Source: Flavobacterium xueshanense
GTDB taxonomy: Bacteria; Bacteroidota; Bacteroidia; Flavobacteriales; Flavobacteriaceae
Assembly: GCF_900112975.1 (NCBI RefSeq)
Contig: NZ_FONQ01000019.1
Coordinates: 1 to 59,421, forward strand
Length of the DNA stretch: 59,421 nt
Direction of reading: 5' to 3'
Numbering within the stretch: the stretch's first letter is position 1; each line of letters starts with the position of its first letter. The position numbers and the translations under genes are program-made. Positions 7,928-16,407 of the stretch are shown here, piece by piece. The notes under the pieces are model-generated. The model was not told where the DNA came from, did not search any database, and saw nothing but the letters and a program-made list of their open reading frames with translations.

Positions 7928-8878
7928 ATGAAACATTGGATTGAAGCCGCGCGATTACGTACATTACCTTTATCGGTTTCTGGAATAATAGTTGGAAGCA
8001 TGTATGCTTTAGCGCACCCAACAGACAATATATTAACGCCAACGGAAGTCTTTAATTGGCGATTGTTTGGTTTTGCAATATTAACAACATTAGGATTGCA
8101 AATACTTTCAAATTTTGCTAATGATTACGGTGATGGAATGAAAGGAACGGATAATGCGGATCGAGTAGGTCCTAAACGCGCCATACAAAGCGGTTTAATT
8201 ACTCCTCGAGCCATGAAACGAGCCATTATAATCACATCTGCATTGACATTGCTGTCGGCAGTATTACTGATTTATTATGCCTTTACCGATACTAATTTAT
8301 GGTATTCCTTGTTTTATTTAGTGTTGGGAATTTTATCAATTGTATCTGCGATTCGATATACGGTGGGAAATACAGCTTATGGCTACCGTGGATTTGGGGA
8401 TGTATTTGTCTTTGTGTTTTTTGGGTTGGTAAGTACTTTAGGTGTGAATTTTTTATACTCTAAGCAATTGGATTTTGAATTGGTTTTACCCGCAATTGCT
8501 ATTGGATTACTAAGCGTTGGTGTTTTGAATTTGAATAATATGCGAGACGAAGCATCGGATAGAAAATCTAATAAAAATACAATTGTCGTAAAAATTGGCG
8601 GAGCCAAAGCAAAAATATATCATTATACTTTGATTGTAACTGCAATGATTTTGGTGGTAATTTTTGCAATTATAGACGATTTTCACTTTGATCAATACTT
8701 GTTTTTATTGGCGTATATTCCTTTGAGTAAACATTTAATTACTGTTTATAAAAACAAGAATCCTAAGGAATTAGATCCTGAATTAAAAAAACTAGCACTC
8801 AGTACTTTTGCACTTTCGGTGTTGCTGGCATTGTGTATGATTTTCTTCTTTTCGGATTTGATCGTGAATAATTATTAA
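7928..8878 (+). CDS. menA: 1,4-dihydroxy-2-naphthoate polyprenyltransferase (MenA)
   Basis: MenA attaches the polyprenyl side chain to 1,4-dihydroxy-2-naphthoate in the inner membrane, giving demethylmenaquinone. The 316-residue product is a UbiA-superfamily protein with about eight membrane segments. The first Asp-rich, Mg-diphosphate-binding motif is NDYGDGMKGTDNADRVGP (about residues 65-82) and the second is NNMRDEASDRKSNKNT (about 203-218). The N-terminal WIEAARLRTLPLSVSGI is typical of MenA. It lies 96 bp after the YdbT-like gene and 33 bp before the UPF0173 gene, suggesting an operon. Confidence 0.95.
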   Translation: MKHWIEAARLRTLPLSVSGIIVGSMYALAHPTDNILTPTEVFNWRLFGFAILTTLGLQILSNFANDYGDGMKGTDNADRVGPKRAIQSGLITPRAMKRAIIITSALTLLSAVLLIYYAFTDTNLWYSLFYLVLGILSIVSAIRYTVGNTAYGYRGFGDVFVFVFFGLVSTLGVNFLYSKQLDFELVLPAIAIGLLSVGVLNLNNMRDEASDRKSNKNTIVVKIGGAKAKIYHYTLIVTAMILVVIFAIIDDFHFDQYLFLLAYIPLSKHLITVYKNKNPKELDPELKKLALSTFALSVLLALCMIFFFSDLIVNNY

Positions 8879-8911
8879 ACTCAAATTAATCTATTTTAAA
8901 ATTTAATTCAA

Positions 8912-9589
8912 ATGAAAATAACATTTTACGGACACGCTTCATTGGGTATAGAAATTGGGGGCAAACACATATTAGTAGATCCTTATATTTCGGCTAATGC
9001 AAAAGCAGCGCATATCGACATAGCAACTTTAAAAGCGGATTACATCTTAGTAACGCATGCGCACGGAGATCATATTCTGGATGTTGAGGCAATTGCGAAA
9101 AGGACCAATGCGGTAATTGTTTCCAATGCTGAAATTGCCGGTTATTATGGCGCTAAAGGGTTTCAATCGCATCCGATGAATCACGGCGGAAGCTGGAATT
9201 TCGATTTTGGGAAACTTAAATATGTAAATGCCATTCATTCCAGTTCTTTTCCTGACGGAAGTTACGGAGGAAATCCGGGCGGTTTTGTCATTGAAGGTGA
9301 ACATAAAAACGTTTATATTTCTGGTGATACGGCGCTTACTATGGATATGAAACTCATTCCTATGCGCACCAAACTCGACTTAGCAATTTTGCCAATAGGT
9401 GATAATTTTACCATGGATGTCGAAGATGCGATTCTTGCTTCTGATTTCTTGGATTGCGATAAAATTCTAGGATATCATTACGACACTTTTGGTTATATCG
9501 AAATCGACCATGAAGAATCCATTCGCAAATTCTTCGATAAAGGAAAAGATTTGATGTTATTGGAAATAGGGGATTTTATCGAATTGTAA
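8912..9589 (+). CDS. UPF0173 metal-dependent hydrolase
   Basis: The 225-residue product is a short metallo-beta-lactamase-fold protein of the UPF0173/YtkL group. The metal ligands are visible: HASLGIEI at the start, THAHGDHI (HxHxDH motif, about residues 48-55), the histidine in NAIHSSSFPDG, and GDTALTMDM. The family hydrolyses an unknown substrate in the cytoplasm. It follows menA by 33 bp and is probably co-transcribed; its presence between menaquinone genes is recurrent in flavobacteria, but no quinone role is established. A palindromic repeat copy begins about 10 bp after the stop codon. Confidence 0.88.
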   Translation: MKITFYGHASLGIEIGGKHILVDPYISANAKAAHIDIATLKADYILVTHAHGDHILDVEAIAKRTNAVIVSNAEIAGYYGAKGFQSHPMNHGGSWNFDFGKLKYVNAIHSSSFPDGSYGGNPGGFVIEGEHKNVYISGDTALTMDMKLIPMRTKLDLAILPIGDNFTMDVEDAILASDFLDCDKILGYHYDTFGYIEIDHEESIRKFFDKGKDLMLLEIGDFIEL

Positions 9590-9599
9590 TTTTTATTTG

Positions 9600-9698
9600 G
9601 AGCTAATCCAGCTATTCGTTGCAATCTTTTATCACTATTTCAGGGTTCCAAACCCTGAAATAATGATAAAAGGATTTTCACTGCTATCTGGGCTAGGG
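9600..9698 (-). repeat. Dispersed imperfect-palindrome repeat, copy 2
   Basis: On the minus strand this copy reads AGCCCAGATAGCAGTGAAAA, then TCCTTTTATC, and ends AAAGATTGCAACGAATAGC then TGGATTAGCTC. An inner perfect 12-bp inverted repeat (TATTTCAGGGTT at 9636-9647 with its complement at 9651-9662) fills the loop. It is the same family as copy 1, placed between the hydrolase and the TPR gene. Confidence 0.8.
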
Positions 9699-9770
9699 CT
9701 TGATAGTGTAAATTGATAAGTGAACTTTGCGAAAACTTCGTGCGCTTAGTGTTTAAATTTTATATCAATC

Positions 9771-10979
9771 ATGCATAAAAAGAATTTCATCGTTTTATTT
9801 CTGTTTCTAATTATTTCAAATACCGTTTTCTCTCAACAAGACGGCTATTGGGATAAAACTCGCGCTACAACCGAAGAAATAACGGTTTCCGCCAGAGACA
9901 GAATCATTATAAAAACACAAGATTTCCCTGAAGGAACCACTGAAGTCGTATATAGAATAACGCTTTTGGATAAAAATCAGCAAATGGCAGGTAGTTTAGT
10001 ATCGGTTTTAAAAGCCATTCCGGATCCTACAGGAATCAGTCAAGGTTCGGCAGGAGCGGTTTTTATCTTGTCTAAAATCTCTGGAGAAGACAAATGCAAG
10101 TATGCGGTTTTTTCAAGCGCTGACTTAACCACAAAATACAAAGAAAACGGAAAAACAGATGAAGCTTGTTTACTTCAAGATATGCCAATCAGCAAAGATG
10201 CCAAGCGACTTTCTGTAGAAAAATCTGCTTGTATGCAATCGAATTCCGGTAATTTATGGTTTGGTTTCGAAAGTAAAAACTGGATCATGAATCAAAAAAT
10301 TATTCTCGAAGTGGTGCCGTGGGTCGATAACAAACTGAGTCGTGGCTGGACGCTTGAAAACAGAAAAGCAATTATTGATCAATGTAAGACCTCTAATTTG
10401 GCTCAAAAAATGACCAATTCAGATGATTTTTGCGTTTGTATTCTCGATAAAATCCAATCGAAGTACAAGTTTAAGGAATTCCAGAAATTATTGGCTGTAG
10501 AACGTGCTAAATCGTTCAAGGATTTTGGTATTAGTTGTTTTGGTGAAAGTAGTCTTTCTAAAAGTGTTTATGACGATTTACGCAAGCAAGCTACTGTTTT
10601 AGCAAAACAAGGAAAGCAAGGCGAAGCTATCACCAAATTGACTACAATAATTAATGATGGAAAAGCAACTGCTTTGGATTACAATGCAATAGGAAATAGT
10701 TATCTTTTGACAAAGCAATACGGAAAAGCAATTAAATTCCTGCAAGAAGGCGAGAAGCTGGATGTTACAGAGTTACTGATACAAATGAATTTGGCGCACG
10801 CCTATTTATTGAGTGATAATTATTCGTCAGCAAAAGCGATTTACAAAAAGTATCATTCGCAAAATGTAATGGACAGTTTGAGCTGGACTCAAAAAGTAAA
10901 AGAAGATTTCGCTGCTTTCAAGAAAGAGGGAATAACTTCCAATGATTTTGAAAGAGTTTTGAAGTTAATGGATAAATAG
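9771..10979 (+). CDS. Secreted or periplasmic TPR-repeat protein
   Basis: The 402-residue product starts with a Sec signal peptide (KNFIVLFLFLIISNTVFSQQ, cleavage near residue 22). The middle part (about 30-260) is not recognised and holds several cysteines (EDKCKYAVFSS, KSACMQSNSGN, DQCKTSNLA, DDFCVCILDKI). Residues about 265-365 form tetratricopeptide-like helical pairs, for example LDYNAIGNSYLLTKQYGKAI and MNLAHAYLLSDNYSSAKAIY, which usually bind partner proteins. It lies between the menA operon and menC, but no enzymatic role in menaquinone synthesis is apparent. A GAACTTTG -7-like box lies about 45 bp upstream. Confidence 0.75.
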   Translation: MHKKNFIVLFLFLIISNTVFSQQDGYWDKTRATTEEITVSARDRIIIKTQDFPEGTTEVVYRITLLDKNQQMAGSLVSVLKAIPDPTGISQGSAGAVFILSKISGEDKCKYAVFSSADLTTKYKENGKTDEACLLQDMPISKDAKRLSVEKSACMQSNSGNLWFGFESKNWIMNQKIILEVVPWVDNKLSRGWTLENRKAIIDQCKTSNLAQKMTNSDDFCVCILDKIQSKYKFKEFQKLLAVERAKSFKDFGISCFGESSLSKSVYDDLRKQATVLAKQGKQGEAITKLTTIINDGKATALDYNAIGNSYLLTKQYGKAIKFLQEGEKLDVTELLIQMNLAHAYLLSDNYSSAKAIYKKYHSQNVMDSLSWTQKVKEDFAAFKKEGITSNDFERVLKLMDK

Positions 10980-11048
10980 ATTTAAGTTTTGATAAAATTA
11001 GTCAGATACAAGTTTACTAGATTAAAATAACTCATAATTCATAATTTC

Positions 11049-12095
11049 TTGAAAGCAACGTGCCACAAATACATCCTTAATTTCAAACGTCCATCAGGAA
11101 CTTCTCGTGGCGTTATGACTGAAAAAGAAACTTGGTTTATTATTTTGGAAAAAGACGATAAAAAAGGAATAGGAGAATGCGGAATCCTTCGCGGATTGAG
11201 TATTGATGATCGACCTGATTATGAAGAAAAATTACAATGGACTTGCAACAACATTCACCTTGGAAAAGACCAACTTTGGGAAGCGTTATTGGAGTTTCCT
11301 TCGATACAATTTGGAATGGAAATGGCGTTCCAATCTTTGGAGAGTGAAACTCCTTTTTTGCTCTTTCCTTCGGAGTTTACAAAGGGTGTAAAATCCATCT
11401 TAATAAACGGTTTAGTTTGGATGGGCGAGGAGTCGTTTATGAAGCAGCAAATCGAGGAAAAATTAGCGCAGGGTTTTCGATGCATTAAACTTAAAATTGG
11501 AGCGATAGATTTCGATAAAGAACTGCAATTATTACGGTTTATTCGGCAACATTTTACTCCGGAACAAGTAGAAATACGCGTCGATGCCAATGGTGCTTTT
11601 GCTATAGATTTAGCTTTAGATAAAATAATTCAATTATCTGAATTTAAACTACATAGTATTGAGCAACCAATACAAAAAAACCACACTGACAGTATGGCAG
11701 AGCTGTGTAAAACTACTCCTTTTCCTATTGCTTTGGATGAAGAGCTGATCGGTGTGTTTACTTTGGCAGAAAAAGAGCAATTACTGGAGAAAATCCAGCC
11801 ACAATACATTATTTTAAAACCAAGTTTTGTGGGCGGTTTTCGAGGTACTCAAGAATGGATTTCATTGGCTGAAAAGCATAAAATTGGTTGGTGGATTACC
11901 TCCGCTTTAGAGAGCAATATTGGCTTGAATGCAATCGCACAATGGACTTTTTTGCAGCACAATTTAATGCCTCAGGGATTAGGAACCGGAGCACTTTATA
12001 CCAATAATTTTGACTGTCCGCTAGAAGTTTCAGTAGGGCAGTTGTGGTACAAGAAAGAGTTGGATTGGACGTTTGATTTTGGCCTTTTGAAATAG
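11049..12095 (+). CDS. menC: o-Succinylbenzoate synthase (MenC)
   Basis: MenC dehydrates SHCHC to o-succinylbenzoate in menaquinone synthesis. The 348-residue product belongs to the enolase superfamily: capping N-domain (residues 1-110), then a barrel with the KxK base pair in CIKLKIGA, metal ligands in VDANGAF, SIEQP and LDEEL, and the opposite lysine in YIILKPSFVGG. The end shows TSALESNIGLNAIAQW and GLGTGALYTNNF. The start is taken as TTG at 11049 because an in-frame stop lies at 11028-11030 and no ATG falls between it and the conserved N-terminus. It ends one base before the convergent AI-2E permease gene. No menE follows. Confidence 0.92.
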   Translation: MKATCHKYILNFKRPSGTSRGVMTEKETWFIILEKDDKKGIGECGILRGLSIDDRPDYEEKLQWTCNNIHLGKDQLWEALLEFPSIQFGMEMAFQSLESETPFLLFPSEFTKGVKSILINGLVWMGEESFMKQQIEEKLAQGFRCIKLKIGAIDFDKELQLLRFIRQHFTPEQVEIRVDANGAFAIDLALDKIIQLSEFKLHSIEQPIQKNHTDSMAELCKTTPFPIALDEELIGVFTLAEKEQLLEKIQPQYIILKPSFVGGFRGTQEWISLAEKHKIGWWITSALESNIGLNAIAQWTFLQHNLMPQGLGTGALYTNNFDCPLEVSVGQLWYKKELDWTFDFGLLK

Positions 12096-12096
12096 A

Positions 12097-13182
12097 TTAT
12101 TTTGAAGTTTTCTTTTGGTCACCATCTCCCAATAAAACGGATAATGTCTTTAAGCTAGGTGTACGGTCCGCAATCAACTTGATGATGCTGATGAATGGAA
12201 TAAACAGAATCATTCCTGCTGCTCCCCAAATAATGCCTCCAACGATTACTACAATAATAATGACAAGTGTATTTATTTTTAAACGGCTTCCTACTGCAAA
12301 AGGAAATATAATATAGGCTTCAAGTGCTTGAACAATAGAAAAAACAGCAATAACGGCTAATGGATACCAAATAGAATTGTACGTTATCCAGGAAACTGCA
12401 ATGGGCAAGAGCGAAGATATCATGATTCCAACATACGGAATAAAAGTGAGGATTGAGGCGATAAAACCAAACAGAAAGGGATTTGGCACTCCAATTATCC
12501 AAAGTCCAATGCTGTTTAATAATCCAACTATTAAATAAACTATTAACATTCCTCTGATGAAATTGTAATATTCATGAATGGTTTCAATGAGAATTTCGTG
12601 AATGGTATTTTTTCGCTCCGGAGGGAAAAGCTCATATAAAGCATTTGATAATAACTGGCGATGGAAAAGTATCAATGCCGAAAAAACAGGAATCATTATT
12701 AAAAAAAATACTGCTGTAGATAACGAGTATGCGGTATTTCGTAACATGGAAAAAGCTAGGGAACCAGAATCGTTGAGCGTATTATTAATGAACTCCGTTT
12801 GTTTTTCCAGACTAATATTAAATCTTTCTACGATAAAAATACTTAATTGATGTATCGATTCGTTCAGTTTGGCTCTTAAAGATTCCCATTCTTGAAGAAA
12901 TTCGGAGAACTGTACGAACAATAAATAAATAATAGAACCCGCTAAAAGTGTCACACCTAAAATAGAGATAAAAATGGCTGTACCTTTGTAAATGCCTTTT
13001 GTTTCCATGTATTTGCAAACGGGGTATAGAATAAAACCAATGAGTAATGAAAAACTCAACGGAATAAATAGTGTTTTTCCAAAATAGAGTAGTAAAGAAA
13101 CTACTACTATAAACTGGAGTATCTCTAAAATGGAATATCTCCTGTTGGATTGAAAAGGAATGGGTATCTTAGATTGTAGCAT
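12097..13182 (-). CDS. AI-2E family (PerM/TqsA-type) membrane permease
   Basis: The 361-residue product shows the AI-2E exporter fold: paired N-terminal membrane helices (FIVVVSLLLYFGKTLFIPLS and GTAIFISILGVTLLAGSII), a long helical soluble segment (about 75-140), then further membrane helices with IIGVPNPFLFGFIASILTFIPYVG split over the conserved PxP/FIPxxG region. Family members are exporters of small molecules or Na+/H+ antiporter-like proteins; the substrate here is unknown. The ATG at 13182 is preferred over a GTG at 13200. A TATCTTTG box at 13282-13289 predicts a leader of about 90 nt that contains an imperfect hairpin. Its end is one base from the end of menC. Confidence 0.88.
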   Translation of the reverse strand: MLQSKIPIPFQSNRRYSILEILQFIVVVSLLLYFGKTLFIPLSFSLLIGFILYPVCKYMETKGIYKGTAIFISILGVTLLAGSIIYLLFVQFSEFLQEWESLRAKLNESIHQLSIFIVERFNISLEKQTEFINNTLNDSGSLAFSMLRNTAYSLSTAVFFLIMIPVFSALILFHRQLLSNALYELFPPERKNTIHEILIETIHEYYNFIRGMLIVYLIVGLLNSIGLWIIGVPNPFLFGFIASILTFIPYVGIMISSLLPIAVSWITYNSIWYPLAVIAVFSIVQALEAYIIFPFAVGSRLKINTLVIIIVVIVGGIIWGAAGMILFIPFISIIKLIADRTPSLKTLSVLLGDGDQKKTSK

Positions 13183-13281
13183 ACAAATAGGTATTATCAC
13201 CGTTATTTGAATTTTATTTTTTCAAGTTTTTGATTAATGTCATATTTTTTGATAATAAAAAATGACGTTTTTATGGTGTAA

Positions 13282-13289
13282 CAAAGATA
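13282..13289 (-). promoter_or_regulatory. -7 promoter box of the AI-2E permease gene
   Basis: The minus strand reads TATCTTTG, a perfect TAnnTTTG box. The predicted leader to the ATG at 13182 is long (about 90 nt) and holds an imperfect inverted repeat between about 13238 and 13265 (GTCATTTTTT against AAAAAATATGAC). Confidence 0.6.
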
Positions 13290-13370
13290 GCGGATTAAAA
13301 TTAACTCACCTAATTGTCTAAATTTTAGTTATTTAAATTTAGTAATTATTTTTTATAAGAAAACAAATTA

Positions 13371-15113
13371 TTACATAATTAACCGAACACCGCCTAATTC
13401 AGAAACTCTGTAAGAGAAACGATTACCAGGAGAACCAATGAACATGAAATTTTTTGGAATATTCCATTTTTTTGATAATTCGTCAATGATTTCCGGGCCG
13501 AAAGTACCTTCTAATTCAATAAATTCAATGTCAATTTCAGGATAAGCACGGTCCAGAACTTTAAGGTCAATTATGAGTAAATCATTATTTTCACCTTCAC
13601 TCTTTACATTTACAATTTTTAATTTCTTCGTCGTTTCATTATTTTCTACATATTGCATTACCTTGTTTAAAATTGCCACATCATCTCCTTTTGTAAAAAA
13701 AACAAATTCCTGCGAGTGAATTTTTTTATTCATTTGTACCAGATAACGATTGCTGAATATCACGAATCTTCTCAAGGGTTTGTAAAAATATTCTAACGCA
13801 TCAATTGACAGCTGAATTAAAAAAGATCTATTTAACATGATTGCTATAAATAGCAATGCAGGAACTAAGTATTTAATAAAAGTATAAAAGGAATTAACGT
13901 TTAATTGTATATTTCCCACAAAAGCAACAATCACTAATGATACAGCAATAACTACCGAAATTCCACGAGCTCTTTCAGGTCTAGGCAGTTTTTTTCGTTT
14001 AAATTTCAATAATAAATTTCCAATACCAAATAACCCCATTACGGCCAGAAACGAGAATGTGTAAACGCCTGCAAGTGAAACAAGATTACCGCCAGTAACA
14101 AATAATATAGAAATGCATAATATTAGAAAACTAATTATTATTCTGTAATTAGAACCTCGCCTATTTTGCTTTAAAAAGTAATTGGGTAATATTCTGTCTA
14201 AAGTCATACGATTTAATAACCCGGAGACCCCAACAAAGGAAGTTAATACAGCTCCACACAACACCAAAACAGCATCGATGGAAATAAGATAAGCAAGCCA
14301 CGATCCGCCGGTTGTTTGTCCCAAATACGCAAGTAAGGATTCTCTATGTTCTCCGACTTCTGCCAGTGGAATGATGCAAATTAGTAATAATGCTAACATA
14401 GGGTTGAAAAAACTTACTATAGCCCACATATTACGAAGCGTTTTTGGAAAGACACCGTGTTCTTGTTCTTCAACAAAATTTGCAGAACTTTCAAAACCCG
14501 AAATCCCTAACATAGCGGCAGAAAAACCTAAGAAAAGCGCTCTAACAATCCCGCCCGAAGTAACTGGAAGATTCCAGTTAATATGGAACGTTTGTAAACC
14601 GTGATTAAAAAGAAACCAGCCAGATGCAAATACTAATAAGCTAAGTGTGATTAAATGAATTAAAAATATAAAAACAGCGACAATAGCTGATTCTCCAATT
14701 CCTAAAATAGCCAAGCCGGTAAAAGCTACTAAAACAATTACTGTAGTTATAGTGATGTCAATTCCTGGCGCAATTAAATGGAGATAATGCATGCCTTCAG
14801 AAGCTGAGATTACCGCTGTAGCCATATAAGACAAAACTGTTAATGTCGCCGCGAGAGATGCCATCCTTTTGGACGAAGTGTTTAACAATACGTTATAAGC
14901 GCCACCGTTTAGTGGAATAGCGCCAACTACTTCACCATATATTTTTCTGAATAAAAAAAGGACCACTGCTACAAAAAGCAACGAAATCCAAGCGTACTGG
15001 CCCGCATACATAATGGTAAGCGCAGATACATAAAGACACGATGAACTAATATCATTTCCGCAAATAGCAGTGGCTTGTAATTCATTTAATTTTTTATGCA
15101 GTACTGTTTTCAT
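13371..15113 (-). CDS. APC-superfamily amino-acid permease with C-terminal cytosolic domain
   Basis: The 580-residue product has about twelve membrane helices (residues 5-440) and a cytosolic tail (about 445-580). APC features include LNELQATAICGNDISSSCLY with the helix-break glycine motif near the start, PLNGGAYNVLLNTSS, and GFSAAMLGISGFESSANFVE. The tail carries FVFFTKGDDVAILNKVMQYV and ends GNRFSYRVSELGGVRLIM, which resembles a universal-stress-like or regulatory fold. The substrate is probably an amino acid or amine taken up by proton symport. The ATG at 15113 is preferred to an upstream TTG at 15137. It is flanked by gene-free DNA on both sides and probably stands alone. Confidence 0.85.
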   Translation of the reverse strand: MKTVLHKKLNELQATAICGNDISSSCLYVSALTIMYAGQYAWISLLFVAVVLFLFRKIYGEVVGAIPLNGGAYNVLLNTSSKRMASLAATLTVLSYMATAVISASEGMHYLHLIAPGIDITITTVIVLVAFTGLAILGIGESAIVAVFIFLIHLITLSLLVFASGWFLFNHGLQTFHINWNLPVTSGGIVRALFLGFSAAMLGISGFESSANFVEEQEHGVFPKTLRNMWAIVSFFNPMLALLLICIIPLAEVGEHRESLLAYLGQTTGGSWLAYLISIDAVLVLCGAVLTSFVGVSGLLNRMTLDRILPNYFLKQNRRGSNYRIIISFLILCISILFVTGGNLVSLAGVYTFSFLAVMGLFGIGNLLLKFKRKKLPRPERARGISVVIAVSLVIVAFVGNIQLNVNSFYTFIKYLVPALLFIAIMLNRSFLIQLSIDALEYFYKPLRRFVIFSNRYLVQMNKKIHSQEFVFFTKGDDVAILNKVMQYVENNETTKKLKIVNVKSEGENNDLLIIDLKVLDRAYPEIDIEFIELEGTFGPEIIDELSKKWNIPKNFMFIGSPGNRFSYRVSELGGVRLIM

Positions 15114-15280
15114 TGTATATTTTTTAATTGATCTCAATTTTTTTATGTAGGCTTACTAATTAAGCTTTTTTAACCCCTAATTAAAAATACAGAAAAACAA
15201 ATCCTCTTATTTTTTTATTGAAAATCAAATATTGATTTTTGCGGCTATTTTTAAAATTAAATTCCTATTAATTGCCTGTG

Positions 15281-15660
15281 CTAATTAATTCTTCTCAAAT
15301 GATAAGCTAATTGTGTGGTCAGATGGATCAGCATAAACTCAGTAAAAGTTTTTAAAGCTAAAACTTTAGGCAAATATTCTATTTCCAAATCTGTTTTTGA
15401 TAGTTTAGCATGCGCATTTAACAACAACAACTTTTTATTCGATTTTTGATAATAATTTGGATCTCGGAATATCTTTCTGAAAAAAGAATAGAGCTCTGTT
15501 TCCTATATTTTCGGTGTTTCCAAATTCAACACCACTGTATATATTGTCCTTTTAATGCAAATATAAATTCTCGGCTGGATCAATTATTTCTTTTTGGATT
15601 TTCCAAACATCAATTTCATTTTAATACGAATCAATTACGGCTTTAATTGATTTAAATCCC
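15281..15660 (-). pseudogene. Decayed gene of unknown family
   Basis: The minus strand contains coding-like sequence broken by stops and a shift. The best-preserved last part (about 73 codons, ending at TAG 15281-15283) reads FFRKIFRDPNYYQKSNKK, then LLLLNAHAKLSKTDLEIEYL, then PKVLALKTFTEFMLIHLTTQ and LAYHLRRIN. Upstream, in another frame with two in-frame stops, come NEIDVWKIQKEIIDPAENLY and KDNIYSGVEFGNTENIGNRA. The pieces are in order and could derive from one protein of about 125 residues. No ATG starts the intact part. The family is not recognised. It lies between an NTF2-like gene and the APC permease. Confidence 0.5.
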
Positions 15661-15683
15661 AATTAAATCGTGTTTTTAAACAT

Positions 15684-16163
15684 TCAAGTAGCATTTTTAG
15701 TTTCTATATATTTCTTTAATGAGAGCCGTGCTTGTTTTTGTATTTTTTTCTGAAAAAAGCCAGTCCAACCTAATAAATATCCGGTAGTTCCAAAAGCTTG
15801 TTTGGACCATTTCCAAATATCAAACTCATCGGTTTGCTTTATAATTAATCCGTCTTTAAACTGAAATTGAGACTGAATAATATTTACTAATTTTCTATTG
15901 GTTTTACTAAAATCGTAGGTAGCAATCGATTGTGCGGAACCCAAGTATTCATCCGCTTTAATGTCTGAGAATTCAATCTTTATGTTTCCTTTACTTTTTT
16001 CAATCAACATTTTCCACATTTGGCAAACATCATTTCCTTTTAATAAACCGAAAGCAGGATCTCGAAACTGAATGATGGGAGAATAACATTCACACATTGT
16101 TGCCGCGTCAGCATTTCCAAAAGCAGTATAAAATTTGACAAGTATTTGTTCGTTTGAAGTCAT
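15684..16163 (-). CDS. NTF2-like (SnoaL-type) protein
   Basis: The 159-residue product begins SNEQILVKFYTAFGNADAAT, the hallmark of the SnoaL/NTF2-like fold, followed by CYSPIIQFRDPAFGLLKGND and a beta-sheet half with LVNIIQSQFQFKDGLIIKQT. These cone-shaped proteins act as small isomerases, hydrolases or ligand-binding proteins; no catalytic residues can be assigned. The tail after about residue 130 (GWTGFFQKKIQKQARLSLKK) is basic and longer than in the minimal fold. There is no signal peptide, so it is cytoplasmic. It appears to be a single-gene unit. Confidence 0.8.
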   Translation of the reverse strand: MTSNEQILVKFYTAFGNADAATMCECYSPIIQFRDPAFGLLKGNDVCQMWKMLIEKSKGNIKIEFSDIKADEYLGSAQSIATYDFSKTNRKLVNIIQSQFQFKDGLIIKQTDEFDIWKWSKQAFGTTGYLLGWTGFFQKKIQKQARLSLKKYIETKNAT

Positions 16164-16334
16164 GTTTTACATAAAGTGAATAGTAAAAATACTATTTTTT
16201 TTGCTTTAATCTACTGTTTGAAATTGAAATTGGAAAATACAAAATCTAATCAGATGCTTTTTTATCACTATTATTTAAAAGAATTAATTCTTGTTCATGG
16301 AGTTACTATAGATTCATGAGTTAAATTTTGGCAC

Positions 16335-16371
16335 AAAAAAAAAGGATAGACTTTTAAGTTTCTATCCTTTT
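16335..16371 (-). terminator. Rho-independent terminator after the OmpA-family gene
   Basis: A 10-bp inverted repeat (AAAGGATAGA at 16341-16350 and TCTATCCTTT at 16361-16370) is followed on the minus strand by a run of T. It lies about 40 bp past the stop codon of the OmpA-family gene. Confidence 0.85.
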
Positions 16372-16407
16372 ATGTTACCTACAAAATGTATTCCCTGCTA
16401 ATTTGAA

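Noticed and set aside
15446..15646. A 66-codon plus-strand frame
   Set aside because: It is the reverse side of decayed coding sequence on the minus strand and has no start context.
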